Part shown: positions 52,791 to 63,043 of the stretch, piece by piece
Position numbering within the stretch: the stretch's first letter is position 1
Layout: each line of letters begins with the position of its first letter
From: Bemisia tabaci
Lineage: Eukaryota; Arthropoda; Insecta; Hemiptera; Aleyrodidae
Length of the DNA stretch: 64,000 bases
Assembly: GCF_918797505.1 (NCBI RefSeq)
Contig: NC_092801.1
Span: forward strand, 17,793,731 to 17,857,730
Direction of reading: 5' to 3'
Position numbers and translations under genes: made by a program
The notes under the pieces: model-generated
What the model was told of the DNA's origin: nothing
The model's input: only the letters and a program-made list of their open reading frames with translations
The model's database searches: none

Positions 52791-53838
52791 CAAGTTTTAT
52801 ACCATCTACTATTTCCCAGATGCCTAATCCGGAGCGAGGCTTCTCGTCATAGTTGAGACTTTCCAGGATTCCCTGAAAGCATGACGGGATAAAATGGCGT
52901 CGGAATTATCCTCGCAGGACACTTTATTTTTATCACCGCTGTCGTGTTGACAGAGTAACTCATCCTCGCGGACGTAATTTACATGGGGCAGAAAGCAAAC
53001 CGTAATATAGCGCACGTCCAAAATCAACACATTAATTACGGCATTAGAGACTCGCGTCTGGAGACCTCCCACAGCGATAGGTCGAGGATCGATACATCGG
53101 ATTGGTATAATCCACATTGTATATATCGAGCGACTTATCGATATCTCGCGGCCGACGGTGCGCAGCTGTGTAAGGAGAACGGAAAAATGTACGGTACTCT
53201 AACGTAAGGGCGTACATTAATTTCCACGTGAACCCTGGTCCCCATATACCTTCATGCTTTCTAGGGCTCATGTGGGAATAGAGACGAGCCCTTACGTCAG
53301 AGGGGCCACGAAATGTACAGCACTTTCAACCGTGAAAAATTTCGCGCAAATCTCCAGGTGCACATCTGTCTTCATGCTCGCATTATCTCCTTAAATATGT
53401 TTGAACGCTGTTGCCAAAACTATCGAATCAACGGAATAAGCCACCAGAGCAGGAGCGACTCTGTCAACTTGGCAATACTGTTTTTCTTCCATTTAACTCC
53501 ATTATAAATAATCGATCCTTAGTGAGACGGACTGCCCTGGCTGTAAATCGATAAATATTGATCATTTTACATACGGACTACATTTTGAAATATGATACTA
53601 CTATTTGTTCTGACTTATTGCAGAAGCAATGTTTGTCTCATTACTTAGATAGACGATTTTATGGATGATCCAGAAATTTTAGTTCCACATGCAGTTAGTT
53701 TTGAAAAAATTCAGTCCTTATATTCAAATGGGCAAATTTTACCAACGTTCAAGAACCAACAGACCAACACTACGTGTGAGAATTTGCATGTCACCGAATG
53801 CCAACTGATAAAACATTTTTCTTAATGAAAAATAATGG
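52791..53838. other. No gene recognised
   Basis: A fold-back of about 110 bp lies at 53197-53307 ('aacgtaagggcgtac' and 'gacgagcccttacgtcag'). A decayed B fragment is at about 53500-53560. The frames of 64-97 residues overlap on opposite strands. Confidence 0.35.
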
Positions 53839-53852
53839 ACTTTTTAGATATA
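53839..53852. other. Target-site duplication, left copy
   Basis: ACTTTTTAGATATA here is repeated exactly at 57199-57212, on the far side of the retrotransposon. Confidence 0.85.
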
Positions 53853-53872
53853 TATATATATATATATATATG
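53853..53872. repeat. (AT)n microsatellite, 3' tail of the retrotransposon
   Basis: About ten AT units directly follow the element's last unique bases. They merge with the 'atata' end of the target duplication. Confidence 0.85.
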
Positions 53873-53878
53873 TCGCTT

Positions 53879-56800
53879 TTATAGCGCTCTTTGGCGCTGT
53901 GCGACGCCTAATCGCCACAAAGCTCGGTCTTCCCACAGGTCATCAGGGAGTTGACAATCTCTTATCTCATTTAACACCCCCTGTCGCCAACCTCTCACTG
54001 GGCGTCCCCTACGTCTCCTCCCAGGAGGAACCCAATCAAGCATCTTTTTTGGCAGCCTCTCTTCCGTCATCCTATTGACATGACCATACCAAACAAGTTG
54101 TTTGGTCATGACGTCGAACACGATGTCATTTTCGACTTCCATTATCTGACGCACTCTATCATTACGGACCCGATCTCTCCTAGAAATTCCTGCTGACCTT
54201 CTCCAGAAATCCATCTCCGTTGCTCTTAGCATATCCTGTGTCCGTTTCTTCAGCTGCCAAACTTCACATCCGTATGTTAATATACTTTTGACTACAGCGT
54301 TGTATATCCTCCTCTTGTTATCTTTGGAAATCCGCTGATCCCAGAGGATTCCATTTAACATCGCTATAGCCTTCCTTGCTAAGGTGTTCCTTTCCCTGAT
54401 AGCTTGATCCGTCCTTCCATCCTGGGTCAACCGCACTCCCAAGTACTTAAAGTGCTCGCAGCCTTTGATCTGCTGCCCATCCTCCAACTCAATGCTTTGC
54501 TGATCACCGCCAAAAGTCATCTTCTCAGATTTGGATATGCTGACTTCCAGACCCCACTTCCGATACTCTTCTACTAGCTTGCGCATCATGTATTCCGCGT
54601 CATCTTGATCTTGAGCAACCACCACCTGGTCATCAGCAAAGCACAGAGTAAACAGAGTTTCGAGATCACCCAAGGGGACACCCATACCGGAGCATTTCTT
54701 TTTCCATTCTTTTAGCACGCACTCGAGATAAATTTTAAATAATGTTGGCGACAAACAACATCCCTGTTTTAAACCCTTAGTCACATAAAATCCCGCTGAC
54801 AACCCCCCATGGCACTTAACTTTGGTAAAACTCCCTTTATAAAATCGCTTAACAGCGTCAATCAACCCCCCGTTAAAATTCGATTTTTCCAAGGCCTCCC
54901 AAAGTTTCACCAACGGCACGCTGTCATACGCCTTCTGGAGATCCACAAAAATTAAATGCAGTTCCTGAGCTACGGCCATTTTCTTCTCAATGACCTGGAC
55001 AATAACAAAGAGGTGATCTATCGTAGACCTGCCAGCTCTAAAACCAGCCTGCTCCTCTGCTTCGTGATCCTGCCATTCGTCCTCGATCTTCGCTTTCAGT
55101 ATCTTCCCGTACACTTTGCTTATTGTCCCGGTCACTGAGAGCCCCCGATAGTTGTTACAGTCGTCCTTCCTTCCCTTCTTTTTGTAGATGGCCTTGATCC
55201 AAGACTCCTTCCACTCCCTTGGTACCTCGTCACCCCTGATGCATTGTTGCATCAGTTTTCTGAGGCACTCAAAGAGCTTGGCAGTCCCGTACTTGACCAA
55301 CTCGACAGGAATCCCACCAGGACCCGGTGCTTTGTCATTAATTAGCTCTTTAACCGCTTTAATTATGTCACAAGTGTGGATCTCCAAGTTGTTCATTCTT
55401 CCGTTGTCCGTGCTGTTGTCTCGAAACTCTGGGCGCCTTTCCGTCAAAAGATCTTTAAAATGATCCTCCAGTTTTTTAAGTGATATCGGAGAAACGATGT
55501 CGCGCTTCATGTCTCTACGTAAACCTTTAATTAACTTCCAGCTCTCAGCACTTTTTCTCCCCCCTAGGTAGGTGTTAATTCTAGAACAGTTGCTTTCCCA
55601 AGCTTCATTCTTCTTCCGTGTTATGAGGCTCCTAACTTTAGACTGAGCTTTCCTGTAAGCAACTTTATCTTCAGTCTTTTTAGACGACAGAAATATAAGG
55701 TGTTTTTGCCTCTTAAGATTTATCTCGTCTTCAATTTCTTCATCCCACCAGTAAGGATGCTGGTATTTATTACTGGTTTTGTGAACACCTAGGGCTTCTT
55801 TCGCTGCAGAGTGGATACAATCTTTGATGAACTGATATTGCTCTTCCGTGGTACCCGAGAGTCCATCCCCCAGCTTCTCATCTAAGCGTTTCCGATACAG
55901 AGCCTTGACACTAGGGTGCTCCAAAGTTTCGATGTTATACCATACTTCATGATTTTGCGTTCCCTGACTCTGCTGTTGCTCAGGCATTGGCTCTTTATCT
56001 TTAATCCCTTTAACGGGAAACGCTATATCTGCTCGGAGGAAATGATGATCACTGCCGCAAGAGAGGCCCCTGCACACTCTAACTTGCTGCAATTTCAACT
56101 TAGTAGTGTGCTTTACAATTACATAATCGATGATGGATTTCAATCCTCGCGTTGGCTGGACCCAGGTATACTTATGGATGTCTTTGTGTTGAAAAAAGCC
56201 ATTCAAAATTCTCATCTCAGTTTGAGAACAAATTGAGATGAGCCGATCACCGTTATCATTAACAGCATCCTCCCCAAACGGTCCAACAACTTTACAGTTT
56301 ACTCGTCGTCCCGTTCTGCTGTTCAAATCACCCATAAGAATGGCTTCCCTGCCAGCACCAACGTTCAGTATTTCATCATTCAGATCTTCGAAGAATTGGT
56401 CCTTACATGCGACAGTGGCATCATCATTTACACCGTATACTCCGAGCAGCGTGATCTTATGTCCGTACAGGTTAAGGTTCATTTTGATAATGCGCTGGTT
56501 GACGGCCTCCCAAGTGCCCACGAACTTACGTAGGCTTCTCCGCAAAAGTATTGCTACTCCTTGCTGAGCACGCTGATCTTTGGCTACGCCGCTGTAGAAT
56601 AGATCATAGTCACCGTAATTCTCTGACCCGTGCCCTTTTTTCTTGGTCTCAGTAAGAACAGCGACATCCACTCCAAGTTTCTGAATCTCCGATATCACTT
56701 CCGGTAACTTATTTGAAATGCCTTGGACATTCCACGTCCCAAATACCATTGTCCGTTTTCTCAATTTTTGTCGACGTGTCCGTTTAGTTCTAGTGGTACC

Positions 56801-56935
56801 GAGGCTTGTATTGTTAGGTCGTTTAACAGTAAAACTTTTAACAAGTACCGGGGAGTTAGCCCGATGACTCAACCCCCAACCTGGAGGACCAGGGTTTGAT
56901 TTCGGAGTTGCCTCTCCTAGACAGGTTGCTTTCAC
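53879..56935 (-). CDS. Endonuclease-reverse transcriptase polyprotein
   Basis: It encodes the machinery for target-primed reverse transcription: an APE-type endonuclease nicks chromosomal DNA and the RT copies element RNA onto the nick. The frame is open for 1018 codons after a TGA stop. The codon at 56935 is GTG, and the first ATG is at 56749, giving 956 residues that begin right at the endonuclease (MVFGTWN). That is the likelier start. In the 1018 numbering, endonuclease motifs are GTWN near 66-69, TETK at 95-98 (catalytic Glu), GDLN at 202-205 and SDHH at 295-298. RT motifs are VDLQKAYD at about 664-671, then GLKQGCCLSP, and the catalytic FADD at 766-769. The C-terminus has a LTYGCEVW segment and an Arg-rich PPGRRRRGRP stretch ending LWRLGVAQ. 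There are no frameshifts or internal stops, so it may be active. No separate ORF1 is seen. Confidence 0.93.
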   Translation of the reverse strand: MKATCLGEATPKSNPGPPGWGLSHRANSPVLVKSFTVKRPNNTSLGTTRTKRTRRQKLRKRTMVFGTWNVQGISNKLPEVISEIQKLGVDVAVLTETKKKGHGSENYGDYDLFYSGVAKDQRAQQGVAILLRRSLRKFVGTWEAVNQRIIKMNLNLYGHKITLLGVYGVNDDATVACKDQFFEDLNDEILNVGAGREAILMGDLNSRTGRRVNCKVVGPFGEDAVNDNGDRLISICSQTEMRILNGFFQHKDIHKYTWVQPTRGLKSIIDYVIVKHTTKLKLQQVRVCRGLSCGSDHHFLRADIAFPVKGIKDKEPMPEQQQSQGTQNHEVWYNIETLEHPSVKALYRKRLDEKLGDGLSGTTEEQYQFIKDCIHSAAKEALGVHKTSNKYQHPYWWDEEIEDEINLKRQKHLIFLSSKKTEDKVAYRKAQSKVRSLITRKKNEAWESNCSRINTYLGGRKSAESWKLIKGLRRDMKRDIVSPISLKKLEDHFKDLLTERRPEFRDNSTDNGRMNNLEIHTCDIIKAVKELINDKAPGPGGIPVELVKYGTAKLFECLRKLMQQCIRGDEVPREWKESWIKAIYKKKGRKDDCNNYRGLSVTGTISKVYGKILKAKIEDEWQDHEAEEQAGFRAGRSTIDHLFVIVQVIEKKMAVAQELHLIFVDLQKAYDSVPLVKLWEALEKSNFNGGLIDAVKRFYKGSFTKVKCHGGLSAGFYVTKGLKQGCCLSPTLFKIYLECVLKEWKKKCSGMGVPLGDLETLFTLCFADDQVVVAQDQDDAEYMMRKLVEEYRKWGLEVSISKSEKMTFGGDQQSIELEDGQQIKGCEHFKYLGVRLTQDGRTDQAIRERNTLARKAIAMLNGILWDQRISKDNKRRIYNAVVKSILTYGCEVWQLKKRTQDMLRATEMDFWRRSAGISRRDRVRNDRVRQIMEVENDIVFDVMTKQLVWYGHVNRMTEERLPKKMLDWVPPGRRRRGRPVRGWRQGVLNEIRDCQLPDDLWEDRALWRLGVAQRQRAL

Positions 56936-56970
56936 TTCAGCTCAGAGCCCTGTCTGCCCTTCTAGCAGGT

Positions 56971-57198
56971 GGTTCATACGCCCAGAGGCCGGTGACCATC
57001 TCCACTGCCCCCTTTGAGGCAGGGGCTACCAGCTGGGGTCCGCAGGATTGCTAAACCTGTGACAACAGTCCCCCATACGGTAAAATGGTTCATACGCCCA
57101 GAGGCCGGTGACCATCTCCACTGCCCCCTTTGAGGCAGGGGCTACCAGCTGGGGTCCGCAGGATTGCTAAACCTGTGACAACGGTCCCCCATACGGGA
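56971..57198 (-). promoter_or_regulatory. Two tandem 5' monomers of the retrotransposon
   Basis: 'ggttcatacgcccagaggcc' starts units at 56971 and 57087, a period of 116 bp, with almost identical sequence through 'ccccatacgg'. On the minus strand each unit starts CCGTATGGGGGAC. Tandem 5' monomers act as internal promoters in several non-LTR groups. That function is inferred here from position. Confidence 0.75.
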
Positions 57199-57212
57199 AC
57201 TTTTTAGATATA
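57199..57212. other. Target-site duplication, right copy
   Basis: ACTTTTTAGATATA, identical to 53839-53852. It marks the 5' end of the minus-strand element. Confidence 0.85.
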
Positions 57213-57934
57213 CTACATTGAATTGCAAACAAAACCATCAGAAGAAAAGACTCGCAAGTTTCTGTTCTGAAAATGCACCAACACCAATTTTGTGTTGATT
57301 TCGGGACCGTTTACAGCAAAATACAATATAATTACAGATAAATGCATTCTTCCGATTGCTACGCTAGTATTCACCGCTCGTTTTTTATTAAATTCCTTCA
57401 AGACAACTAGCTGGCATTTTCTCTTGACATTATCAACCGAGAGCTGGAGTTGTTTTGTGTTTTACTTCACGTAGTAACCAAACTTTTGAGTTGAAATTTT
57501 TCTCGGCGTACTTCTCTATTGGAAAAAGCGTGTTACAAACCACGGAAATTGTGCACTAAGGAATGGACTTCAGACTTAAGTAACTTGCCGTACGGATTTC
57601 AGCCCTGAGTTTTTTTTTTGCGATTTTAGCTGTAAAGAGTAATATTTTTGGTTGTATCTTATCCGTGCAACATACCCATTTTACATCTGTGACGACATTT
57701 TGAGATTTTTGAGGCATTTTGAGAGAGCGCAGGCAGTTTTTCTTGATGGCTGACAGTCAGGTTTGCCCGGAGAGACACTACCTCGATCAGAAACTATGGA
57801 CAAACTCCGACAGCAATGATAGAATTGAGTAGGGTACCATTCAGGGGTGCAAAATCTCTACGATCTTAGGACTGCATGCTCGCAATGTGCACTGGTCGGA
57901 AATGGTGTACACCGTGGTAGGTCCGGCGTGACAG
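57213..57934. other. No gene recognised
   Basis: An AT-rich spacer. Frames of 60-62 residues on both strands show no domain. Confidence 0.38.
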
Positions 57935-58335
57935 TCTGGCACATGATTTTCGAAGATTTAAGTGCGCACCGTAGCAAACGCGCAATGCGTGAAGTATTTC
58001 TCCGGTCTTGTAGGCGCTTCGCGGCTCGCGCCGATCGCATGGTGTTTGGCGCAATGCGTGAAGTATTTCTCCAGTCTCGTAGGCGCTAATACGCGTGTCG
58101 CGCTGACCGCGCTGTGTTCGGTGAGATTAGTTCAACTTACGGAGGCAGCGTTTTTCAACTTGTTATTACCCTTAAGTTCAGTAATTTTCACGCTTAGTTT
58201 GCATAACTGTTTCCTCAAAATAATTGGAAAAAATCAATTTAAATCTACCTAATTTTCCCCTGTTCATCTACAATCGGTTATCACTATTCCCGCACCTCTT
58301 TTGAAACTGCGCTGATTTGTCAGCCGCTAGAAATT
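57935..58335. repeat. D-related repeat, copy 1 of a direct pair
   Basis: A block of about 400 bp with two internal direct repeats of 'gcaatgcgtgaagtatttct', each followed by 'aggcgct'. It then has 'cgtgtcgcgctgaccgcgct' and 'ttgtcagccgctagaaatt'. The same block recurs in the same orientation at 60950-61350. The 'caatgcgtgaagta' and 'gtaggcg' words link it to one arm of the family D hairpin. Confidence 0.75.
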
Positions 58336-58964
58336 CGTAAACAACGGCAGACTGGTATTTTCACCAGTATCTGATTATGTAAAAGTATCGAAAAGCGGGC
58401 CCTGATGGCACTGATTGGTTGCGAGGAGGAGAGGAGAGCCCAGTTTGTGACATACTCAGTGACTTTATGGATTTTATGGAGTCTCTTAGAGTAGGACTTG
58501 GTAGATTTTTTTAGGTGGAAATTCCAGTTTGACCTGCATGTCATAAGGTTTAAAATAAAGTAAAGTGCCACACAATTTGGCTGCATTGTATAGCTGCTAC
58601 GTCGTTTCTACAAAAAACTGATCCATTTTATAGTGTGGTTAAGCTTCAAAACTCCGTTTCCGATGACATTTAGGTCCACGAAAAGTAGTAACTCTTTACG
58701 TTCCACGTGACTTTTGGGAGGGAGGAAACTTATGACCTCCTTGGAATGAGTAAGAGGCTTTTGACTGCGCCAAAGGAGTAATTAAACCTGGGGCTTTAAT
58801 CGCGCATCCGCAAGATTGCAAGCGGGGTTACAACATTACGGAAGAAATGCTTATATGTAATGACTAAAATAAGCTTTCGCTAGTTTTATGCTAGATACGG
58901 CAAACGTGTGAGAATAACAAGGGCAATGAAAAATCGGGATGCTCGTAAAAGTGAGAGAAGGAAA
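58336..58964. other. No gene recognised
   Basis: A spacer. The word 'cactgattggttgcgagg' at 58408 resembles the ATTGGT motif of families H and O, but no termini are seen. Confidence 0.35.
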
Positions 58965-59209
58965 CTGCCGTGCTAAGGAAGAACGTCCTATGAGCCTTGA
59001 GATGTTGCCATATCTCATGTGATAAAATAAGGAATTTATGAGCATTTGAGACCATTCTTATTTTAATATTTTCTAGAATTTCATTTTTAATTCAGTGGGA
59101 AGCATGTAAAAACTTGAAAGAAAAGTAACTTTTGATAAAAATATACATTTTATTGGAGGTGAATTTGGCATCATTTGCGTGTGTATACGTGGCTATATCT
59201 CAGCACAAC
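58965..59209. repeat. Family G fold-back element, diverged
   Basis: The left end 'ctgccgtgctaaggaagaac' is intact. The right end ('ggctatatctcagcacaa') is degraded. Confidence 0.65.
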
Positions 59210-60539
59210 ATTTAGAAAATCTCGGTAAATTGAACAATTTTTAGAATGTCAATGTTGCATGGTGAGATCGGCTCCGTTGTAACTTTGCTGCAGAGGCGGA
59301 TCCAGCAATTTGGCAACACCGGATTTCCTCCATGTAACCCTTTGCTAAATAATCGAATCTTGTCGGAGCACCTGGCCCCTCCAAGAATCAATACGTTTCC
59401 ATAGGTTTAAATGGAGGAAATTCGGTGTTGCCAAATTGCTGGATCCGCTGGATCTTTGATTCTTTACGAAAATCGAGAGAATTTTGGCGGACTCAGTCGC
59501 GGGGTTTCTCTACGAATCCAGAGCATGAGCATTTCAGTTCACACAGTAGGAGATGCGTATAATGAAAGTGCGGATATTCACGGCATTGCAGTTAAAAACT
59601 TTTTTCCCAACAAATTTTGAAAGTTCTGCAAAGGTTATGAGTGCTCTATTTTTTTAAATGAAAGTCACTGCGTCGGAAAACTTTCTGGTAATGGCAGGAG
59701 AATCGGGAGCTATGATCATGCCCGCAGAATCTTGAACAAAAGCTGTTTCAAGTGAAACAGGAAATTATGGCCGACTTCATCCTCTCTTTCTTCTCCGTCT
59801 ACTTTTCTTCCTATGATTAGGATGTAAGCCCCCTTTTGTCCGGCAAAAACCGCACCAACACGTAGTTAAAGAATCTCGCAGTCACGCAGTCAAAGATTGT
59901 CTTCCCGGGAAAGCCAAGTGAAGGTAAAACTTTGGGAATCTAGAAATTTCACCAAAGTCACAACCCCGAGTTTGCATGCCATTAAAGCATCGTCAAGGAC
60001 CGGCGTTGTCCGGTCAAAAGCGCCTTTTGTCAGCGACGAATTCCTGGAAAGGTCCCTTTGAGCAGGCCCGAGACACTCAGACATTCCTGATTCTCGTTAC
60101 GATAGAACGGGATCACAGAGCTTCCATCATAGTGAAGAAAATAGTAAGTGCATGCTAGGATGAACCTCGAGACACATAAAAGCATGTGCTAATCATGGCT
60201 CATACGGAAAGGCACTTCGCTATCACGGTAGAGAAAGTCGTGGCGCGGCTGCTAGATGAGAGCTGGAAATGGCAGAATTTTGCGCACCCTTTGTATGAGA
60301 TACGCGGAGCATGGTCTGTTGCGAATGATAAGGAAGAGGAGAGGCTAAGGGTCAGGCGATGGAATTTCAAAAGGGAGTCCTTTGACCGGATATTGTCAAA
60401 GTGATTTATCTGAGGGTTACCAAAAAATTACTGACTTCTCTACGAGTATTATAGATTAATCTCATGCTGAGAGACTCAGATCGAATGGTGGACTCCTGCA
60501 CCTGCATATCAGAAGAAAATGCATCACAGGACCGAATGT
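59210..60539. other. No gene assigned
   Basis: An inverted pair ('gatccagcaatttggcaaca', 59308, and 'tgttgccaaattgctggatc', 59433) marks a fold-back at about 59305-59455. Frames at 59411-59620 (69 residues) and 60186-60404 (72 residues, charged) have ordinary compositions but no motif, so they are left uncalled. Confidence 0.35.
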
Positions 60540-60820
60540 TGACATTGATGGACAAAGCTCTAGACAAAGAAGACGTAGGGGGTATGGAGCTATCCGATTG
60601 GTTGAACTAGTAATAATTTTAAGTGGTTGAACTTCTAACAGGCTAAGGGGGTACATGATAGACTAACTATAGCGTCTTTCATGGGTCGCCGTTAGTTGGT
60701 CTATTACTTACCTCCTGTGTCCATTGCAACCATCCGCTTTCACCAATAGGATCCGTCTATATGCCTGTTTTATCCTTTGTCTATGGCTTTGTCTATCAAT
60801 TTCATCAATCAGCTCGCTGG
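60540..60820. repeat. Family E fold-back element, copy 3
   Basis: The left end 'attgatggacaaagctctag' and right end 'tatcaatttcatcaatcagc' are inverted. The interior has 'ggtggttgcaatgg'-type sequence inverted ('cattgcaaccatccgctttc'). Confidence 0.78.
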
Positions 60821-60895
60821 AGATTTACAGCTGCATTTGTCGTTTTAAAGAAAAGTTATGAAACTTCTACAATAAAAAATATAATTTTAATGTTA

Positions 60896-60945
60896 ATAAT
60901 TTAATTTAATTATTAAATTTTTTTACGCCAATTTTATTAATTGTC
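60896..60945. repeat. 50-bp direct repeat, left copy
   Basis: 'aatttaattattaaattttt' followed by 'acgccaattttatt' recurs at 61351-61400 with about one mismatch. The pair brackets the D-related block. Confidence 0.82.
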
Positions 60946-60949
60946 CGGC

Positions 60950-61350
60950 ACATCATTTTCGAAGATTTAAGTGCGCACCGTAGCGAACGTGCAATGCGTG
61001 AAGTATTTCTCCGGTCTTGTAGGCGCGCCGCAGCTCGCGCCGATCACATGGTGTTTGGCGCAATGCGTGAAGTATTTCTTCAGTCTTGTAGGCGCTAATA
61101 CGCGTGTCGCGCTGACCGCGCCGTGTTCGGTGAGATTAGTTTAACTTACGGATGCAGCATTTTTCAACTTGTTATTCCCTTTAAGTTTAGTATTTTTCAC
61201 GCTCAGTTTGCATTACTGTTTTTTTAATAAATAATAGGAAAAAATCACTTTAAATCTACCTAATTTTCCCCTGTTTATTTACAGTCGGTTTTCACCGTTC
61301 CCGCACCTCTTTTGAAACTGCACTGATTTGTCAGCCGCTGGAAATTTAAA
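60950..61350. repeat. D-related repeat, copy 2 of a direct pair
   Basis: It matches 57935-58335 over its whole length, including both 'gcaatgcgtgaagtatttct' units. It is bracketed by the 50-bp direct repeat. Confidence 0.78.
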
Positions 61351-61400
61351 TAATAATTTAATTTAATTATTAAATTTTTTTACGCCAATTTTATTTATTG
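61351..61400. repeat. 50-bp direct repeat, right copy
   Basis: See 60896-60945. The right copy continues into unrelated sequence ('tctctgcgtagcgtcc'). Confidence 0.82.
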
Positions 61401-62003
61401 TCTCTGCGTAGCGTCCAATAGACTTATCCTTAGGGCTCATAGAAAAACGACCATATTTTCTTGGGCTTTACAACAGAGTCTCACACCACTTACGTTTGAA
61501 CTCAGACATTGGAATTTTTGAGAGGCACGTTTCGATTCCCATTACACCGAGAGAATGGCGAGTGTAGCGTGCAAATCTGTCACGTGAGCCAGAGGATCGA
61601 ATCCAAAACACTATCCCCGCGATTTTAATCAGGCCCCTTTGAACGATCGCCGGAGGGCTCTTGGCTAATTGAGTCACAAAAGCGTTTTGAAGTGGCCGAG
61701 ACGGGGCCGGGAACCCTGTGCCCTCTCAAAGGGGCCCGTTTAGCGAGGCAATTTCGGCGGCGGAATTCCTTCCCGCGACGCGGAGGGAGTCACATGTCAG
61801 TTCGCCAGCGTCTCTCAGTGTCATCTGACACCGGCAGAAATAACGTTGCCGGGAACGAATGGTGGAGCGCGAGAAGTCCGCGCGTTCTGTTTCCTGCGTT
61901 CTTCAATGGGCCACTGGACAAGATGCGACTGTAAGTATTCTGGCTCGTGTTTCCCAACCAAAATTTCACGTAAAAACACGACTCGCACACGAAGACTGAA
62001 CCA
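61401..62003. other. No gene assigned; K fragment at 61912-61985
   Basis: 'cactggacaagatgcgactg' and 'ccaaaatttcacgtaaaaac' resemble a K left arm. The 80-97-residue frames overlapping here lie on both strands. Confidence 0.38.
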
Positions 62004-62234
62004 ACACCGAAAAAAAAGTGAGGTTGATTGAACATTCTGGATGTAAAAAAAGGTGTGCGAGAACTTGTGCAATGCTAAAATCGGCCCAATCCAAAAAATG
62101 GCACTAATTACCAAAAAAAAGAGGGCGATAGAAAATCATATAGCATGCTGTAGAAAGTGGAAAAAATCATACGGCCGGGCTACACGAAGCGATAAAAAAT
62201 TATACGGCCGGGCTAAAGTTCCTATCGCCGGGCT

Positions 62235-62300
62235 TTACACTTTATCGCCTGGCTGTTGTTTTTTCGCCATCGGCGATAAAAGGCTATAAGAAATTGTGTA
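62235..62300. repeat. 64-bp direct repeat, left copy
   Basis: 'acactttatcgcctggctgt' to 'ggctataagaaattgtgt' recurs at 62849-62912 with a few differences. Confidence 0.85.
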
Positions 62301-62848
62301 GAAATTCTTGTGCTTTGTAAATCCGTAAGTTTCTACGGAATCACCTTAATATTTACAAAACGCACATTATATTTTCCTTTACTACATATTTTTTTTTCAT
62401 CAGTTAAAATGAGAATAATACATACAGAGTGTGCAAACATTTTAAAGTCATGAATTGAAAAACGCTGACTCCGCGAGATTAAATACTAGAGCCCAACACA
62501 AAGCGGAGCGGCGGCGCACTGGCGCCTACAAACCTAACAGGGATACTTCACGCATTGCGCAATGCGTGAAGTATCCCTGTTAGGTTTGTAGGCGCCACTG
62601 TGCATTCAGCGCTGGCTGCCCGCCGCGCCGCAGCGTACTGCGGCGCTTGAAGCAATTATTTCACACCAGAGGTATTGCACCGTATCATACGAAATTGAAG
62701 GCGCTCCAACATATTAGAAATGGCAGGCATCCTTCAAAAGTACGGAGCTTTCCTCGAAAATTAAATCAAGATACTGCGGCCCAAAAAGAGAGCGGTAGTC
62801 CAAAAACTCACGTAGTCCTAGCATCCGTAATTAGTAACGTTTAGCACA
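62301..62848 (+). repeat. Family D element within the L element
   Basis: It follows the 31321-31840 and 44561-44995 copies: 'aatcaccttaatatttacaa', 'aaatgagaataatacataca', the hairpin, a GC-rich block, then 'gcatccttcaaaagtacgga'. Confidence 0.72.
62520..62597. repeat. Perfect 78-bp palindrome without spacer
   Basis: From 'tggcgcctacaaacctaaca' through the centre 'cattgcgcaatg' to 'ttaggtttgtaggcgcca', every base pairs with its mirror position. It is the hairpin core of the D element. The other D copies carry one to several mismatches. Confidence 0.93.
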
Positions 62849-62912
62849 CACTTTATCGCCAGGCTGTTGCTTATTCGCCATCGGCTATAAAAGGCTATAA
62901 GAAATTGTGTTG
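62849..62912. repeat. 64-bp direct repeat, right copy
   Basis: 'acactttatcgccaggctgt' to 'ggctataagaaattgtgt'. See 62235-62300. Confidence 0.85.
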
Positions 62913-63043
62913 CCGGCTATAGAAGCTATTGGAAACCTTACAGCCGACTGTAGGTCTATGGTATTTTGGAACACAGATTCTACTGCCAATTTTTACCAGG
63001 GATCGCCAGAATGTTGAATCAACTTCACTTTTTTTTCGGTGAA

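Larger units (their letters stand above)
53853..57198 (-). mobile_element. Complete non-LTR retrotransposon
   Basis: An element of about 3.35 kb, bounded by a 14-bp target-site duplication. On the minus strand the order is: a 5' region with two 116-bp monomers (57198-56971), a short leader, one ORF, then TAA followed by AAGCGAC and an (AT)n tail. A single endonuclease-RT ORF and a microsatellite 3' end are typical of the RTE group, although the clade cannot be fixed without alignment. The intact ORF and perfect duplication indicate a recent insertion. Confidence 0.88.
62004..63043. mobile_element. Family L element (about 1.04 kb) with a D insert
   Basis: The left terminus 'caccgaaaaaaaagtgaggt', continuing 'gattgaacattctgg', is inversely repeated at 63006-63043 with about two mismatches. 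Inside are 'tacggccgggct' repeats and a D element (62301-62848) bracketed by 64-bp direct repeats. The outer CACCGAAAAA matches the ends of 6456-6994. Confidence 0.72.

Noticed and set aside
57935..61350. The two 400-bp direct copies as an LTR pair
   Set aside because: They do not begin TG and end CA, there is no gag/pol frame between them, and an E element and a G element lie in between. They are dispersed repeats.
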